DNA from: Actinoalloteichus hoggarensis
GTDB taxonomy: Bacteria > Actinomycetota > Actinomycetes > Mycobacteriales > Pseudonocardiaceae
NCBI RefSeq assembly: GCF_002234535.1
Contig: NZ_CP022521.1
Coordinates: forward strand, 2,356,001-2,420,000
DNA: 64,000 bases
Direction: 5' to 3'
Shown here in pieces: positions 9,806-19,796 of the stretch. The first letter of the stretch is position 1. Each line of letters begins with the position of its first letter. The notes under the pieces were generated by a model, which saw nothing but the letters and a program-made list of their open reading frames with translations, ran no database searches and was not told where the DNA came from. Both the position numbers and the translations under genes were made by a program.

Positions 9806-10197
9806 TCGACGCGGACCGTCATGATCGCCGTCGCGGCGGAGGCGCGGGTGGGACGTCCGGGCGGGCGGCCACGGCATGCCGTCCGCCCCGGCCCGGGCGA
9901 TCGACGTCAGGCCCCGGCGTCGGGACTCGGTCGTCCGCGCCGGGCCGGGGCGTCGGGGCGACTCATACTCCGCCGCGAAGCGGTCGCGGCGGAGAGGGAT
10001 CCGGCACGGCGAGCGCCTCGGTCGGCGGCGATCCGGTCGGCGGCGACCCGGCACGGCCTGCGCCGGGCCGGGGTCCCTCGGCCCCGGCGTCGCCGCCCCG
10101 GCGGCCGTCGTCTCGTCCTCGTCGCTGCGTAGGCTGGCGGCAGAGCGACGGACGACCCGGCAGGGCCGACCCGTGAGGAAGGACCGGCGCGCACGCG
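9806..10197. other. Gene-free stretch upstream of the acyltransferase
   Basis: Short GC-rich repeats such as GTCGGCGGCGA occur near 10020-10050. No gene, clear promoter or hairpin is supported. Confidence 0.5.
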
Positions 10198-11403
10198 ATG
10201 AGAAGGTCGACGGCAGGCTCCCCCCTCGGCAGGATCGGCCGCCTCGCGGCACAGGCAGGCGACGATCGCGACCGGGTGGTGGATCTCCTGCGGGCGGCGA
10301 GCATCGTGGTGGTGATCCTCTGGCACTGGACGCTCTCGGTCACCCAGCAGCGTGCCGACGGCGTGCTCATCATGCCCAACCCCATCCCGCAGGTGCCCTT
10401 CGGCTGGGCCGCCACCTGGCTGCTCCAGGTGATGCCGGTGTTCTTCCTGGTCGGCGGCTATGCCAACCTCGCGGGCTGGCGGTCGGCCCGCCGAGTCGGC
10501 GGCGGCACCGGGCTCTTCCTCTCCCGACGGGTGCGTCGACTCCTCACTCCGCTCGTGGTGTTCCTGATCGTGTGGGCCGCCGTCGAGACGGTGTCATGGG
10601 CGGTCGGGCTGCCCGGCGCCCGGATCTACGGGCCGGTGCTGGCCTCCCCGCTGTGGTTCATCGCCGTCTACCTGGTCGCGGTGCTGCTCGTGCCGATCAC
10701 CGCGCGGCTGCACGACCGGGCTCCGCTCCGCACCCTGGCGGTGCTGGGTCTCGCGGTCGCCCTGTTCGACCTGGGACGCTTCGCCCTCGGCCTGTCGGCG
10801 CTCGCCTGGATCAACACGGTGCTGGTGTGGATCTTCGTGCACCAGCTCGGCTACCTTCACCGCGACGGCACCATGCCCGGACTCGCCAGGAGCAGGCTGC
10901 TCGTGTTGACCGGCGGCGCCTTCCTGGGGCTCGTCCTGCTGACCGGTCCGCTGGGCTATCCGCGGTCGATGGTCGCGCATGAGGGCGTCGAGCTGAGCAA
11001 CATGTATCCGACGACGGCGGCGATCGCGGTGCTCGGCGTCTTCCAGCTCGGCGTGGTGATGCTGGCGCGGCCCGCGCTGGGCCGATGGCTGGAGCGTCGC
11101 CGGGTCTGGACGGCGGTGGTGGCGGCGAACACCGTGATCATGACGATGTTCGTCTGGCACATGACGGCCCTGCTGCTCGCGCTGGGCACCTATCACGCGC
11201 TCGGATTCGAACTGCTTCGACAGCCGACGGCCCAATGGTGGGCCCAACGGCCGGTGTGGCTGCTGCTGCCAGCCGTGTTCCTCGCTCTGCTGGTCGTCGT
11301 CTTCCACCGGGCCGAGGTCGGTTCACGGCGGTCGAGCCCGAGCCCGGACGCCGCGGCGGACTCCGCGACAGGCTCCGGCACAGGTCGGAGCACGGGCGAC
11401 TGA
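10198..11403 (+). CDS. Acyltransferase 3-family membrane protein
   Basis: A 401-residue integral membrane protein of the acyltransferase-3 (OafA/YrhL-like) family. Such proteins move acyl groups onto sugars, lipids or natural products at the membrane. The N-terminal helix carries the family signature DRDRVVDLLRAASIVVVILWH (shown here only to mark positions 22-41). About ten hydrophobic helices follow, including FFLVGGYANLAGW, SRRVRRLLTPLVVFLIVW and FVWHMTALLLALG. The His in the first helix (LWHW) and the basic R-R-V-R-R-L motif are typical. The tail is Ser/Gly/Asp-rich. It stands alone, so the acceptor cannot be guessed. ATG 10198 is the only reasonable start; a weak AGGA-like site precedes it. 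Confidence 0.87.
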   Translation: MRRSTAGSPLGRIGRLAAQAGDDRDRVVDLLRAASIVVVILWHWTLSVTQQRADGVLIMPNPIPQVPFGWAATWLLQVMPVFFLVGGYANLAGWRSARRVGGGTGLFLSRRVRRLLTPLVVFLIVWAAVETVSWAVGLPGARIYGPVLASPLWFIAVYLVAVLLVPITARLHDRAPLRTLAVLGLAVALFDLGRFALGLSALAWINTVLVWIFVHQLGYLHRDGTMPGLARSRLLVLTGGAFLGLVLLTGPLGYPRSMVAHEGVELSNMYPTTAAIAVLGVFQLGVVMLARPALGRWLERRRVWTAVVAANTVIMTMFVWHMTALLLALGTYHALGFELLRQPTAQWWAQRPVWLLLPAVFLALLVVVFHRAEVGSRRSSPSPDAAADSATGSGTGRSTGD

Positions 11404-11918
11404 GCCTCGGCGCGGCTGCCCTGCCGCAGGCCTTCTCGGTATCGATGATCGCCGGTCCGAGGAGCGAGAACGCCGGAGGCACCCGTGGGCGGGGCCTCGC
11501 CCGCCGCCCGTGCCCGCGGGCGTCCTCCCGGTCGCCTGTCGCGGGATCATCAGCGGGTGCGAGTGCGGAGGAAGCACTGCCTCGGCGGTCGTCGTCCCGC
11601 CGCCGGTCTCCATCGATCCCCATCTCGCCGGGTCCGCTCGCCGCTTCCGGGTCGCTCACGTCGGCCCTGCTCGCTCCGGTCTCGCGGCGATTCCGCCGAC
11701 ACCTCGCTCGTCCGCAGGCGGCGTGTCGTCCCTGCGGAGTCGCGCGCCGAGGGAGCATCGTGCCGACAGTCGCCGCCCCGGCCGCCGCGACGTCCCATCC
11801 AGGCGTACCGCGGGCGCCGAGCATCACCGTCCCGGCGTGTCCCGACGTGTCCCGGTGAGCCGACCGCGTGGCTCCGTTCACCCACCCCCCGCTCCGGACG
11901 GTCTCGGGCGCCGTCCGG
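11404..11918. other. Gene-free convergent region between acyltransferase and TPR gene
   Basis: No gene is supported. A weak 6-bp stem (GGCGGG / CCCGCC) at 11488-11505 could help end transcription of the acyltransferase gene. Confidence 0.4.
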
Positions 11919-14900
11919 TCACGCCCCGCCGGGCGAGTGGATCCGCTCCCACCCCCGCAGCAGCGCCCGGAACCGCTCCATCGAGCGGCCCGCGTGCTGC
12001 TCCAGTTCGACCAGATCGGCGATGGTCTCGCTCACCTCGTCAGGGTGCACCGGCCGGGCGAGCGCTTCGCGGAACGCCTGCGCCGCGGCCTCCTCCGAAC
12101 CCGAGGCCGCCAGACAGGTCGCGATGCTCAGTCGTATCCAGTGCCGGGTCTCGTCCGCCGCGAGGTACCGCCGGTCTTGATCGAGGGCGGCGGCGAAGTG
12201 CCGTCCGGCCTCTCGTTCGTCGCCGAGCCCGAGGTACGCCACTCCGATCAGGTAGCGGTTCCAGCCGGTCTCACCGTCCGCCTCCTCGGCCTTGACGAAG
12301 TCGGCGATCGCCTCGGCATGCCTGCCCAGCGCGAGATACGACCGGCCGCGAGGGGTGTGGACCGAGTCCGTCTCGACGTCGAGTGCGACGGATTGGGTGA
12401 ATGCGTCGATCGCCGACTCGTGGTCGCCGAGCGCCTGATGCGCCCGGCCGCGTGCCGCCAGCGACCAGGCGTCCTCCGGAGCCGTCTCCGCCGCGCGGTC
12501 CAGACAGGACAGCGCCTCCTCGGCGCGTCCCGACAGCCGCAGGCTCCGCGCCGCGTCGAGCCAGGCGTGCCGCTGACCGGGATCGAGGTCGAGCGCGTGC
12601 AGGTACTCGGCGGCCGCCCGTCGATGGCCGCCGAGCTCGGCGTGGACGGCCGCGCGCTCGAAGTAGGCGGGCGCGTGGTCCGGATGCTCCTCGATGAGGC
12701 GGTCCAGTTCGGCCAGCGCCGTCGGGTGGTCTCCGATCGACCGGCGGGTCCGCGCCCGGTCGACGAGCAGCCAGGGGTCGGGCCGGATCGCCACGGCTCG
12801 ATCGAGGTCGGCGAGTGCCCTCGGGTGGTCCGCCATCGCCAGGAACAGCCTGCACCGGAGGACGAGGAGCGCGACGTCGTCCGGCTGGTCGTCGACCGCC
12901 CGGTCGAGGTCGGCGAGCGCGGCGGCGTACTCGCCCGAGTCCTGGTACGCCCGTGCTCGTTCCAGCCGCACCCAGACGAGGTGGGGGGCGAGGGCGAGCG
13001 CGTGACCGAAGTCGTCGATCGACCGGCCTACGTCCCCGAGTTCACGGTGCGACCGCCCGCGGGTCCCCCAGGCCCACGCATGGTCGGGAACGATCCGCAG
13101 TGCCTCGTCCAGGTCGGCGAGGGCCTCGGCGGGCCTGCCTGCCTGGTCGTGGACCTCGGCGCGCTTGATCAGCGCCCAGGCGTACTCGCGGTTCAGCGCG
13201 ATCGCCCGGCCCAGGTCGGCCGCGGCGCGAGTGAGGTCGCCCATCGCATGGTGGGTGGCTCCCCGGCTGGCCAGCGCCCATGCGTAGTCGGGGTCGAGCG
13301 CGAGAGCCCGATCGAACTCGACGAGCGCCTCCGCGTGGCGACCCGCCATGCGATGCGCCTCGCCCCGATGCGCGTAGCTCGTCCGAAGTTCCGGCTCCAG
13401 CCCGCCTGCCCAGCTCGGGCCGGCCGCCGCCCAGTACTGGTCGCGGTGCTCCGGGGCCGGGACGCCCTGCCACGAGCTGATCTCCGCCGCCAGCCCGGGG
13501 GCGAGTCGCTCCGCCGCCGCCAGGTCGGCTGCCGCCCGCGCCGCGTCGCCGAGATCGGCGTGCGCCCGAGCCCGACTGCACGTCGCCCAGGGGTCCGCCG
13601 GATCCAAGGCGAGCGCCCGGTCGAGGTCGGCGAGCGCGTGAGCGGGCTCGCCGGCCAGCCGGGACGCCTCGCCCCGACCGGCCAGTGCGGCGACGCAGTC
13701 GGGATCGATCTCCAACGCGCGGGTGAAGTCGGCCGTCGCCTCGGCGGTGTCGCCCGCCGCGCGGTGGACGTGGCCGCGGGCCGTGATCGCCGCGAGGAAT
13801 CGCGGGTTCAGCGCGACGGCCCGATCGAAGTCGGCGAGCGCGAGCACCGGGCTGCCGAGGAGATGATGTGCCTGGCCTCGGGCCGCGAGCGTCCACGGGT
13901 AGTCGTCGTCCAGCTCCAGCGAGCGGTCGAAGTCGGCGACGGCGGCGGTGAGGTCCCCGAGCTGTCGATGCAGCAGCCCCCGTTCGTCGAACGCCCAGCC
14001 GAGTTCCGGATCCAGTTCCAGCGCCCGATTCAGATCGGCGAGTGCACGATCGGGGCGGCCGAGCGCGCGGTGCACCTGCGCACGGCAGGCGATCGCGAAG
14101 GCGTCCTCCGCGTCGAGTTCGACGGCACGGTCGAAGTCGGCGAGTGCGCGATCCAGGTCACCCGCCATGCGATGCGTCTCGCCGCGCCTGCGATACGGTC
14201 GCGCGTTCCCGGGGTGGTCCGCGACGGCCCGGTCGTAGTCCGCGAGGGCTCGATCGAAGTCGCCGTCGTCCCGATGCAGCCTGCCCCGCACCTCCCGAGC
14301 CCAGGTCAGCTCCGGATCGATCTCCAGCGCCGCGTCGAGGTCGGCCAGCGCCGCCGCGTCCTCGTCCAGCAGCAGCCGGGCCTGGGCGCGGCTGCCGAGG
14401 GCCCAGGCGTTGTCGGGCGCCAGTTCGAGCGAGCGGTCGAAGTCGGCCGCCGCCCGCGCACCGTCGCCTGCCAGTCGATGCGCCTCGCCGCGGTCGGCGT
14501 AGGCGTCCGCCATGCCGAGCGCGGTTCCCGTCCGGTTCGCCTGATCGACGGCCACGTCGAGATCGCGGATCGCGGCCGAATGATCGCCGAGGGCGAGGTA
14601 GGTCTTGCCGCGTTCGGATCGTGCCCAGATCAGGTTCGGCTCCCGCTGGATCACATGATCGAAGTCGGCCAGCGCCGCCGGGTGATCGCCGAGGGCGCGG
14701 TGCGTCCGCCCCCGGTTCATCCGCGCCCACAGGTAGTCGGCGTCCAGTTCCAGAGCCCGATCGAAGTCGACGAGCGCCTCCTCGAAGCGCCCGGTCTCCC
14801 GACAGGCCTCGCCTCGGCTCGCGTAGGGGGCGTCGAACTCGGGGTCCAGCGCGACGGCGCGATCCAGATCCGCGAACGCCTCGTCGAAGCGGTCGACCAT

Positions 14901-16220
14901 GCGATACAGCTCGCCCCGGTTGTAGGCGGCGCCGGCGTGCTCCGGGTCCAGTTCCAACGCACTGGTGAAGTCGGCCAGGGCGAGATCGATCTCGCCCTGG
15001 CGATCGCGCAGCCTGCCGCGTCGGACGAGTACGTCCGGGTGCGGGTCCAGGACGAACAGCCGGTCGAGGTCGGCGAGCTCGGCGTCGGTGTCGACGAGCA
15101 CACGGTGGATCTCGATGCGTTCGGCGAGCAGCCAGGGCTGATCGGGAGAGAGCGCGATCGCCCGGTCGAGGTCGGCCAGCGCCTCGTCGAGATCGCCGCG
15201 TGCCCGGTGCACCTGAGCCCGGCTGCCCAGTGCCCAGGAATAGTCGGGTGCCCCGACCAGCGCCCGATCGAAGTCGGCGAGGGCCCGATCCAGATCGCCC
15301 AGCAGGCGGTGGGTCTCGGCGCGGTGTGCCCGCATGGTCGGATTGTCCGGATCGAGCAGCACCGCCCGATCGCCGTCGGCGAGCGCTGCCTGTAGGTCGC
15401 CGAGCCGCCGATGCACCCTGGAGCGTTCGACGAGTGCCCAGTCGATGGTCGGGTCGAGCCGCAGCGCCCGATCGAGGTCGCGTAACGCCTCCTCGGGCCT
15501 GCCGAGCGCGTGCCGGGCCTGACCTCGCGACGCGAGGACGAAGGCGTGGTCGGGGATGCGTTCGAGCACCAGGTCGAAGTCGAGGACCGCGTCCTCGTTG
15601 CGGCCCAGCAGTCGTCGCGCCTCGCCGCGTTCGATGCGGGCGTACAGATAGTCGGGTTCGAGCGTGACCGCCTGATCCAGGTCCGCCAGCGACTCCCGCA
15701 GCCGACCGGCCATCCGATGCGACTCGCCGCGCCGGGCATAGGCGACGGCGTATTCCGGGCTCTGCTCGATCGCGGCGCTGAAGTCCGCGCAGGCCGCGTC
15801 GAACTCGTGGGTCTCGTGCCGCAGGGCGCCCCGCTCCACCAGCGCCCAGTCCAGATCCGGTGCGAGGTCGAGCGCGCGGTCGAGATCGGCGAAGGCGTCC
15901 GCCCGGTTGCCCAGACTTCGGTGCACCTGGCCCCGGCTGGCCAGCCCCCACGGCTCGTCCGGCTCGATGTCCAGCGCCCGATCGAAGTCTCGGATCGCCG
16001 CTTCCGGCCGCCCCAGGAGCCGGTGCGTCTCGCCGCGTTGCGTGAGCAGCTCGGCGGAGTCCGGCTCGAACTCCAGTGCCCGGTTCAGGTCGGCCATGGC
16101 CGCCTCGTCACGGCCATGGGAGCGGTGCAGCTTGGCTCGCAGGGACAGCGCCATCACCGGCTCGGGCTCGTTGTCGATCGCCCGCTCCAGGTCGGCAGCG
16201 AGGTCGTCGAGGTAACTCAT
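11919..16220 (-). CDS. Giant tetratricopeptide-repeat protein, about 39 TPR units
   Basis: A 1433-residue protein made almost entirely of 34-residue TPR units with pattern R-G-E-x-H-R-x-x-G-x-x-x-x-A-L-A-D-x-D-R-A-L-x-L-D-P. I count about 39 units from residue 20 to the C-terminus. One break of about 30 residues (ISSWQGVPAPEHRDQYWAAA) divides the array into some 26 and 13 units. TPR arrays form superhelical protein-binding scaffolds; no catalytic, membrane or secretion signal is visible. The start chosen is ATG 16220 (MSYLDDLAADLERA), with AAAGGACA upstream; the open frame beyond it to 16538 has no protein-like character. The DNA itself is a degenerate tandem repeat of about 102 bp. A decayed TPR gene lies directly upstream. 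Confidence 0.92.
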   Translation of the reverse strand: MSYLDDLAADLERAIDNEPEPVMALSLRAKLHRSHGRDEAAMADLNRALEFEPDSAELLTQRGETHRLLGRPEAAIRDFDRALDIEPDEPWGLASRGQVHRSLGNRADAFADLDRALDLAPDLDWALVERGALRHETHEFDAACADFSAAIEQSPEYAVAYARRGESHRMAGRLRESLADLDQAVTLEPDYLYARIERGEARRLLGRNEDAVLDFDLVLERIPDHAFVLASRGQARHALGRPEEALRDLDRALRLDPTIDWALVERSRVHRRLGDLQAALADGDRAVLLDPDNPTMRAHRAETHRLLGDLDRALADFDRALVGAPDYSWALGSRAQVHRARGDLDEALADLDRAIALSPDQPWLLAERIEIHRVLVDTDAELADLDRLFVLDPHPDVLVRRGRLRDRQGEIDLALADFTSALELDPEHAGAAYNRGELYRMVDRFDEAFADLDRAVALDPEFDAPYASRGEACRETGRFEEALVDFDRALELDADYLWARMNRGRTHRALGDHPAALADFDHVIQREPNLIWARSERGKTYLALGDHSAAIRDLDVAVDQANRTGTALGMADAYADRGEAHRLAGDGARAAADFDRSLELAPDNAWALGSRAQARLLLDEDAAALADLDAALEIDPELTWAREVRGRLHRDDGDFDRALADYDRAVADHPGNARPYRRRGETHRMAGDLDRALADFDRAVELDAEDAFAIACRAQVHRALGRPDRALADLNRALELDPELGWAFDERGLLHRQLGDLTAAVADFDRSLELDDDYPWTLAARGQAHHLLGSPVLALADFDRAVALNPRFLAAITARGHVHRAAGDTAEATADFTRALEIDPDCVAALAGRGEASRLAGEPAHALADLDRALALDPADPWATCSRARAHADLGDAARAAADLAAAERLAPGLAAEISSWQGVPAPEHRDQYWAAAGPSWAGGLEPELRTSYAHRGEAHRMAGRHAEALVEFDRALALDPDYAWALASRGATHHAMGDLTRAAADLGRAIALNREYAWALIKRAEVHDQAGRPAEALADLDEALRIVPDHAWAWGTRGRSHRELGDVGRSIDDFGHALALAPHLVWVRLERARAYQDSGEYAAALADLDRAVDDQPDDVALLVLRCRLFLAMADHPRALADLDRAVAIRPDPWLLVDRARTRRSIGDHPTALAELDRLIEEHPDHAPAYFERAAVHAELGGHRRAAAEYLHALDLDPGQRHAWLDAARSLRLSGRAEEALSCLDRAAETAPEDAWSLAARGRAHQALGDHESAIDAFTQSVALDVETDSVHTPRGRSYLALGRHAEAIADFVKAEEADGETGWNRYLIGVAYLGLGDEREAGRHFAAALDQDRRYLAADETRHWIRLSIATCLAASGSEEAAAQAFREALARPVHPDEVSETIADLVELEQHAGRSMERFRALLRGWERIHSPGGA

Positions 16221-16529
16221 GGGACGAGAAGTGTCCTTTCTGGACGGACGGCCGCCGGGCAGCATCCCATGGCAGGCGCATGGCTGCCTCGGGATTTCGA
16301 GCTGTGCCGGGAGGGGTCCATTCTGTCGGCAGCCGCCGACAGGGCCGGGGCGGCCCGCGGCGCGAACCGGTGCCGTCGCCGAGGCTCGGCGCGGCGTGGA
16401 CGTCACGGGGTGCGGTGGCGGACGGGTGTGGCGGCTCGACCGTGCTCGTCGGGGCGGCCGGGGCACGGGCTCCGTCGGCGTCTCGCCCGCTTGCGGCGCG
16501 CTGACGTGCCGGAACGAGTCGACCGCGCA

Positions 16530-17400
16530 CGAGGTCATCCCGTCGAGCGTCGGATCGATCTCGGCCGCGTCTCAGGCACGGATAGGCGAGGTCGGCCCGG
16601 CCCGCCGAGAGGAGCGCCCGGCCCCGCGGCTCGACCGCGAGCGCGCCGGTCGGATCGGCGGCCGACACTCGGTCGAAGTCGGTGACAGCGGCACCATGGC
16701 GCCCCGTCCGCGGCCTGAGTCCTCCCCGGCCGGTCAGCGCACCGGTGTCGTCCGGGTCGATCTCGAGTGCGCGTGCGACGTCGGCGGCGGCACCTCGCGA
16801 ATCGCCCGACTCCGGCCGCGTGGACGGGTGAAGGTTCAGCGTGCGCGGACGTCCAGCGCGCGGACCTGACACGGCGCGAGTCCGCGGACCCGATCGAGGT
16901 CGGTCGAGGCCTCGGCCGACCGGCCCAGCGCGCAGAACAGGGCGGCTCGGTGCTACCGCACCGCGACGTCGCCGGGAGCCGGCCTGACCAGCTCGTGCAG
17001 GCCGGGGAGGACCCGTTCCAGCTCCCCGGAGCCCGGTGCGCCCGTGCTCGCGGGTGATGGGCGGCCGCGTGATCGGGTTCCGGGCGGGTCGCCCGGTCCA
17101 CGTCGGCGAGGGCGGCCGAGGGCTCGCCGCGGTCGTCGTGCGGCAGGGCCCGCGCCACCAGGGCGTACACGTGGTCGAGGTTCGACTCGACGGCGCGGTC
17201 GGATCCTGGAGCGCCCGCGTGTGGTCATCCGGTTCGCGATCCGCGACGCCGCGCGGAACCCGGGCCGTCACGTGTTCGGGTTGCGGCGCCACGGTGTGGT
17301 CCAGAACGACCGGTGCGCCCGGATGGTCGCCCGCCGCGGCAGGCGCCCGGCCGTGCGGCAGGTATGCGGTGCCGCGCGTGTGCTCGTCCACCGGCGGCCC
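16530..17400 (-). pseudogene. Decayed second TPR-repeat gene
   Basis: TPR-like pieces appear on the minus strand in several frames. They include GEPSAALADVDRATRPEPDH (about 17100), RAALFCALGRSAEASTDLDR (about 16920), AAADVARALEIDPDDTGALT (about 16770) and a following AAVTDFDRVSAADPTGAL stretch (about 16680). They keep the same order and the R-A-L-x-x-D-P ending seen in the intact TPR gene next door. In-frame stops and frame jumps separate them. This is most likely a dead paralogue of the adjacent gene. Confidence 0.65.
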
Positions 17401-17788
17401 CTTACGAAGCGAGCCGGCGGTCCCGCGGTCCGGGACGGGCCCCGCGACGTCTGCCGCGGTCGTCCTTCGTCGCTCCGTCGTCCGGTGCTCCTGGCGCGAT
17501 CACCAAGAGTGATCTGCCACGGTCGGCGGGCGTGTCGGGTGCCGTCCCGCGGTCCGATCGGCACGGGGGAGCGCCGTTCGGCGACGGCTGCGGGCAGCCT
17601 GCCGACGCGGCGCGGGTGTCGACGGGCGCGGCCGTCCGGCCCGCCGGGGCCGCTGACCTGCCGTTCCGCCAGGTCACCCGGTGGACGGGCCGGTACGCAC
17701 GGCGACTGTGATCACGATCCGTGGTCGGTTTACCGTCCCATCGAGTGATCAAGACGGAACTCTCCGTCGGAAGAATGAGGTGGCATTC
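17401..17788. other. Gene-free stretch upstream of the FAD oxidoreductase
   Basis: No gene is supported. A somewhat AT-richer stretch at 17708-17760 (TGATCACGATCC ... GAGTGATCAAGAC) carries two TGATCA sites about 35 bp apart. It may hold the promoter of the downstream gene. Confidence 0.35.
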
Positions 17789-19111
17789 GTGCGACGTGCG
17801 CTGGTGCTCGGCGGCGGCATCGCGGGGCTGACGGCGGCCGTGGTGCTCGCGGACCACGCCGAAGAGGTGATCGTCGTGGAGCGCGACGATCTCGCGACGG
17901 ACTCCGACCCGCGGCGCCCGAACCCGTCCGCGCCGCACTCCCTCGGCATCCACGAACTCGCCCGCAGGCAGTTCGACCGCTGGCTGCCCGGGCTGACGGA
18001 GACGCTCCTCGGCGAGGGCGCGCGGCCGGTGGACTCCGGCTCGCACTGGCACGTCGACGGCGTGCGCAAGGCACCCGTGGCCGGGGAACCACTGATCTGC
18101 CTCACCGCGCCGCTGCTCCAGCGGCGCCTGCGGGATCGGGTCGCCGCACTGCCCGCCGTGCACCTCATCCGAGGCAAGGCCACCGGACTCACGCATCACG
18201 GCTCCCGAGTGGACGGCGCGCTGGTCGCCGATCCCGGTCGTCGGGGCCCCGGTGACCGAATCGGCGCGGACCTCGTGGTGGACGCGATGGGCCGCTCCAG
18301 CAGGCTGGGGGAGTGGCTGGCCCGCGCGGGCTACCCGACGCCGCCCACCCGGCGCGTCGTCCTCGACCTGGGCTACGCCACCAGGCTCTATCGTCGCGAC
18401 CCCGACGGCCGGCGCGTCGACGATCCGGACAGCGTGTACTCGCTGCGCACCGGCAGGCTCGGCCCGGCGGGCGGCCTGCTGCTCCTCCCGGTGGAGGGCG
18501 ACCGCTGGAGCGCGACCGTCCTCGGCTACGGCGACGCCCGACCCACCAGGGACGTCGCGGACTTCGAGGCTCGCTGTCGGGCCGAGCCGGTCGCGGCCCT
18601 GCACCGGCTGGTGCGGACCAGTGCGCCGGTCTCCGAGGTGGCGGCCGCCCGCCATCGGGACAGCAGGCGGCGGGACTTCCATCGCATGCGGCGGCTGCCC
18701 GCCGGGCTGGCGGCCCTCGGCGACTCGGTGGCCTCGCTCAACCCCGTGTACGGGCAGGGATTGAGTGTCGCGCTGCTTCAAGCGGGCGCCCTGCATGCCT
18801 GGCTGCGGACTCCGGGGGCGATCGACGAGCCCGCGGCGGGGTACTTCGACCGCAGCCGAGTCGTCGTGGACGCGGCCTGGCGGCTCTCGGCTGCCGGGGA
18901 TCTGCTCCTGCCCAACGCCGAGGCGCGTCGGGCATGGGGCATGCCGCTGAGCCGAGGCCTGGCGGGTCTGCTGGCGAGGGCCACGATCACCGACGCGGGC
19001 GTGCATCGGCGGTACCTCGACGTCGCCGCGATGCGTCGTCATCCCCGCGAGCTCGCCCGCCCCCGATTCGTGTTGAGCACCATGCGTGCCGCGCTGCGCT
19101 CCACGACCTGA
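17789..19111 (+). CDS. FAD-dependent oxidoreductase (halogenase/monooxygenase-like fold)
   Basis: A 440-residue cytosolic flavoprotein. The N-terminal Rossmann motif is ALVLGGGIAGLTAA, and VVERD closes the beta-alpha-beta unit. DLVVDAMGRSSRLGEWL is the DxxxDAxGRxS motif of the group, and ALGDSVASLNPVYGQGLSVA is the second FAD-binding GD motif. This pattern is shared by geranylgeranyl-reductase-like, halogenase-like and aromatic hydroxylase flavoproteins. The lysine typical of tryptophan halogenases is not evident, so hydroxylation or another oxidation is more likely. GTG 17789 follows AATGAGG by 8 bases; an in-frame start at 17681 has no ribosome site. No redox partner gene is adjacent. Confidence 0.82.
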   Translation: MRRALVLGGGIAGLTAAVVLADHAEEVIVVERDDLATDSDPRRPNPSAPHSLGIHELARRQFDRWLPGLTETLLGEGARPVDSGSHWHVDGVRKAPVAGEPLICLTAPLLQRRLRDRVAALPAVHLIRGKATGLTHHGSRVDGALVADPGRRGPGDRIGADLVVDAMGRSSRLGEWLARAGYPTPPTRRVVLDLGYATRLYRRDPDGRRVDDPDSVYSLRTGRLGPAGGLLLLPVEGDRWSATVLGYGDARPTRDVADFEARCRAEPVAALHRLVRTSAPVSEVAAARHRDSRRRDFHRMRRLPAGLAALGDSVASLNPVYGQGLSVALLQAGALHAWLRTPGAIDEPAAGYFDRSRVVVDAAWRLSAAGDLLLPNAEARRAWGMPLSRGLAGLLARATITDAGVHRRYLDVAAMRRHPRELARPRFVLSTMRAALRSTT

Positions 19112-19123
19112 CGTCGGGGCCGG

Positions 19124-19149
19124 CCCGTCCCCCGGTGTCGGGGGACGGG
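19124..19149 (+). terminator. Terminator after the FAD oxidoreductase
   Basis: Perfect 11-bp stem CCCGTCCCCCG / CGGGGGACGGG with a 4-nt loop, 12 bases after the stop codon. Confidence 0.75.
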
Positions 19150-19352
19150 TGCCGGTTTCCGAGCCGGTGTCGAAGCGCCGACGACCTGGTCGGGGCCGGT
19201 CGCACCTCCCATGCTGGTCGCGGATCGGGTCCGCGGCCGCCCGGCCGTCGGCGGCGCGTCGCCCCTGTCCCGTGCCGCGGCGCGTGGAGGCGGGTCCGGC
19301 CGACCGGCGTGGTGGTCGGATCGGTGACGTGGTCGGGCCGCGCCGGGTGCGG

Positions 19353-19796
19353 TCAGTCGTCCCAGTCGTCGTCGTAGTGGTCGTCGTCATCCCGGTCGTC
19401 GTCATCGTCGTCGTGGTCCTGTTCGACGTCGCGAACCTCGCCGGTGTGGGCGTCGATCTCGACCTCCCATTCGGTCCGGTCCTGGCGCAGTTCGATCTCC
19501 CATTCGAGCCTGCCGTCGTCGGAGTCGAGGTCGACCTCGACGACGGTGGCGCCGGGTGCCTGCTCCTCGGCGATGCGGATCGCCTCGTCGCGGCTGACCG
19601 CGGGCTCGGTGCGCGAGACCGGGGAGCCGCCCGCGGCATCGGAGCCGCCGAGACCGTCCCGGTCGTCGACCTGCTGCGTGAAAGAGCTGGGGGTGACCTC
19701 GCTCGCGCCGCGGCCGTCCAACGCGATGGCGGTGCCGCCGACGGCCAGTAGTCCGGCGGCGCCGATGACCGCGGCCATGAGCTTCGGGTTGCGCAT
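19353..19796 (-). CDS. Secreted PepSY-domain protein with poly-Asp tail
   Basis: A 147-residue exported protein. It has a signal peptide (residues 1-26, KLMAAVIGAAGLLAVGGTA) and a linker. A PepSY-type domain follows (about 65-125) with SRDEAIRIAEEQAPGATV, LEWEIELRQDRTEWEVEID and HTGEVRDVE. The tail is a run of Asp with a few His, Arg and Tyr, likely to bind metal ions. PepSY domains are often linked to protease inhibition or to sensing at the cell surface. The ATG at 19796 has GAGAGGA upstream on its strand. An upstream extension to 19862 lacks a ribosome site. Confidence 0.85.
   Translation of the reverse strand: MRNPKLMAAVIGAAGLLAVGGTAIALDGRGASEVTPSSFTQQVDDRDGLGGSDAAGGSPVSRTEPAVSRDEAIRIAEEQAPGATVVEVDLDSDDGRLEWEIELRQDRTEWEVEIDAHTGEVRDVEQDHDDDDDDRDDDDHYDDDWDD

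Noticed and set aside
11868-15395. 1175-codon plus-strand frame across the TPR gene
   Set aside because: It shows a repeat pattern only because the TPR DNA is repetitive; the sense translation has the true TPR consensus.
16221-16538. Upstream extension of the giant TPR gene
   Set aside because: The added 106 residues look like random GC-rich translation, and the ATG at 16220 has a ribosome site and the natural TPR N-terminus.
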